A stretch of DNA of 35,156 nt. Origin: Opitutaceae bacterium UBA2377. Lineage in GTDB: Bacteria > Verrucomicrobiota > Verrucomicrobiia > Opitutales > Opitutaceae. The notes beneath the pieces were generated by a model. It ran no database searches. It was not told where the DNA came from and saw only the letters and a program-made list of their open reading frames with translations. A program made the translations under genes and the position numbers. Positions 34,451-35,156 of this stretch are shown piece by piece (position 1 is the stretch's first letter; each line of letters begins with the position of its first letter). Location of the stretch: positions 70,769-105,924 of the forward strand of contig DDSZ01000012.1 in the NCBI GenBank assembly GCA_002344205.1. Direction: 5' to 3'.

Positions 34451-35146
34451 TTACAACCTTGGCCGGGCTGCCTTGCCTGAACCGGTGGGCCGCCGACGCA
34501 GAAGCCACGCCAGCGTCACCAGGCTAAGCCCCAGTTTGACCGCGAGCATAAGATAAGCGCGCGGCCGCTCCACGGCCTGCCATTGCGCCTCGGCCTGCTC
34601 AGAGGTGCCTGGCAGCAGTTCGACGATAAGCGGTTGGCCGTCGGAGGCGATGCGGCCCATGGCCAGCGCCGGCTCTCCGGCACGAAACCCGGTGCTGCTC
34701 CGGTCCCAGTCATCCACGCGCGCCATCCAAAGCCATTTTCTCGGCCAGAAACGCGGCGCGATCCGCGGCGCATAGTCCAGCCCGTAGCTGTCGGCCGGCA
34801 CGATCCAATTCCCCTGCGGCCCCACCCAGCGCAAGGCCGGCCGGTGCTCCGCCACCGTAACCACCCGCACCGTCTTGCCGCCGCTGCTGCTCTGGTCCTG
34901 CCGCTGGCGATGCCGGAATACAAACCGTCCCTGCCATTCGCGGACGGATTCGCCGGACAACGGTTCGACGTGCCCGCTGATGAGAAAATCACGGCCGACC
35001 GGGAGGGCGCGCAACGCCCCGGCGGTCGCCGGCCGGGCGAGGTCCTCCGGCCACGGGCGGGCGGGCGGGCGCCATTCCACCCAGAGCAGCCAGAGCGCCA
35101 CCCCGACCAGACCGATGCGCAGCCCCCGGGCGATGCCGCGATTCAC
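34451..35146 (-). CDS. Hypothetical membrane-anchored protein, faintly GIDE-like
   Basis: A 231-residue protein with a transmembrane helix near the N-terminus (about 9-25) and another near the C-terminus (about 199-217, LMLAVKLGLSLVTLAWLLRR). The soluble middle has ISGHVEPLSGESV early and MGRIASDGQPLIVELLPGT later, a layout that recalls the GIDE/MUL1-type proteins found in some bacteria. The similarity is weak and only from memory. The function is unknown. The start lies ten bases from the window edge, so upstream context is not visible. Confidence 0.6.
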   Translation of the reverse strand: MNRGIARGLRIGLVGVALWLLWVEWRPPARPWPEDLARPATAGALRALPVGRDFLISGHVEPLSGESVREWQGRFVFRHRQRQDQSSSGGKTVRVVTVAEHRPALRWVGPQGNWIVPADSYGLDYAPRIAPRFWPRKWLWMARVDDWDRSSTGFRAGEPALAMGRIASDGQPLIVELLPGTSEQAEAQWQAVERPRAYLMLAVKLGLSLVTLAWLLRRRPTGSGKAARPRL

Positions 35147-35156
35147 GGTCCACCTC

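Overview
This is a high-G+C bacterial chromosome segment with about 30 protein genes, one tRNA gene, no gap over 300 bases and no phage, transposase or CRISPR signal. Gene content, order and style point to Verrucomicrobiota, most likely an Opitutaceae-type organism. The clues are a Ser/Thr kinase fused to PEGA repeats and a SUMF1-like domain, many Sel1/TPR proteins, SD-poor starts, and conserved hypothetical proteins that resemble that group from memory. No database search was run, so the taxonomy is an inference.

Layout. 1-1597 (+): end of a probable beta-propeller protein, a small SAM methyltransferase and a VF530-type DNA-binding protein, translationally overlapped. 1594-2931 (-): fabF. 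3061-16544 (+): a long compact run of HIT hydrolase, phoH, a PgpH-like 7TM-HD phosphodiesterase, ybeY, DUF502 membrane protein, RecO-like protein, a PD-(D/E)XK nuclease fused to an Fe-S (XPD/DinG-type) helicase, pyrR-pyrB-pyrC, a CPBP membrane protease, thiL and tsaE. 16536-24024 (-): hotdog thioesterase, a 584-residue Arg/Gly-rich protein of unknown function, fatty acid desaturase, tRNA-Leu(GAG), the kinase-PEGA-SUMF1 protein and pyrD. 24187-25624 (+): an acidic-tailed unknown and a Wza-type export lipoprotein. 25701-26711 (-): hemB. 26926-33835 (+): cysS, thrS, a TPR protein and a large Sel1/TPR exported protein. 33928-35146 (-): two membrane proteins of unknown function.

How the genes work together. 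The phoH-pgpH-ybeY-recO order resembles the conserved RNA-processing, c-di-AMP and repair neighbourhood of many bacteria, which helps identify the divergent RecO. Four UMP-pathway or regulatory genes (pyrR, pyrB, pyrC, pyrD) are present in two blocks. Two aminoacyl-tRNA synthetases (cysS, thrS) sit together.

The most unusual signal is small repeats rather than a gene cluster. A 78-bp element with perfect 30-bp inverted arms lies in frame inside the helicase gene, and a second small hairpin lies in frame near its Fe-S cysteines. A-rich repeats lie in frame in ybeY and at the pyrR end. Related A-rich/T-rich inverted repeats form the leaders of pyrC and the TPR gene, with a shared 17-mer also in front of thrS. 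These suggest one or more dispersed, protein-tolerated mini-repeat families that may also serve as U-rich translation leaders where Shine-Dalgarno sequences are missing. A terminator-like hairpin 6 nt before the start of the 584-residue protein is a second candidate regulatory novelty.
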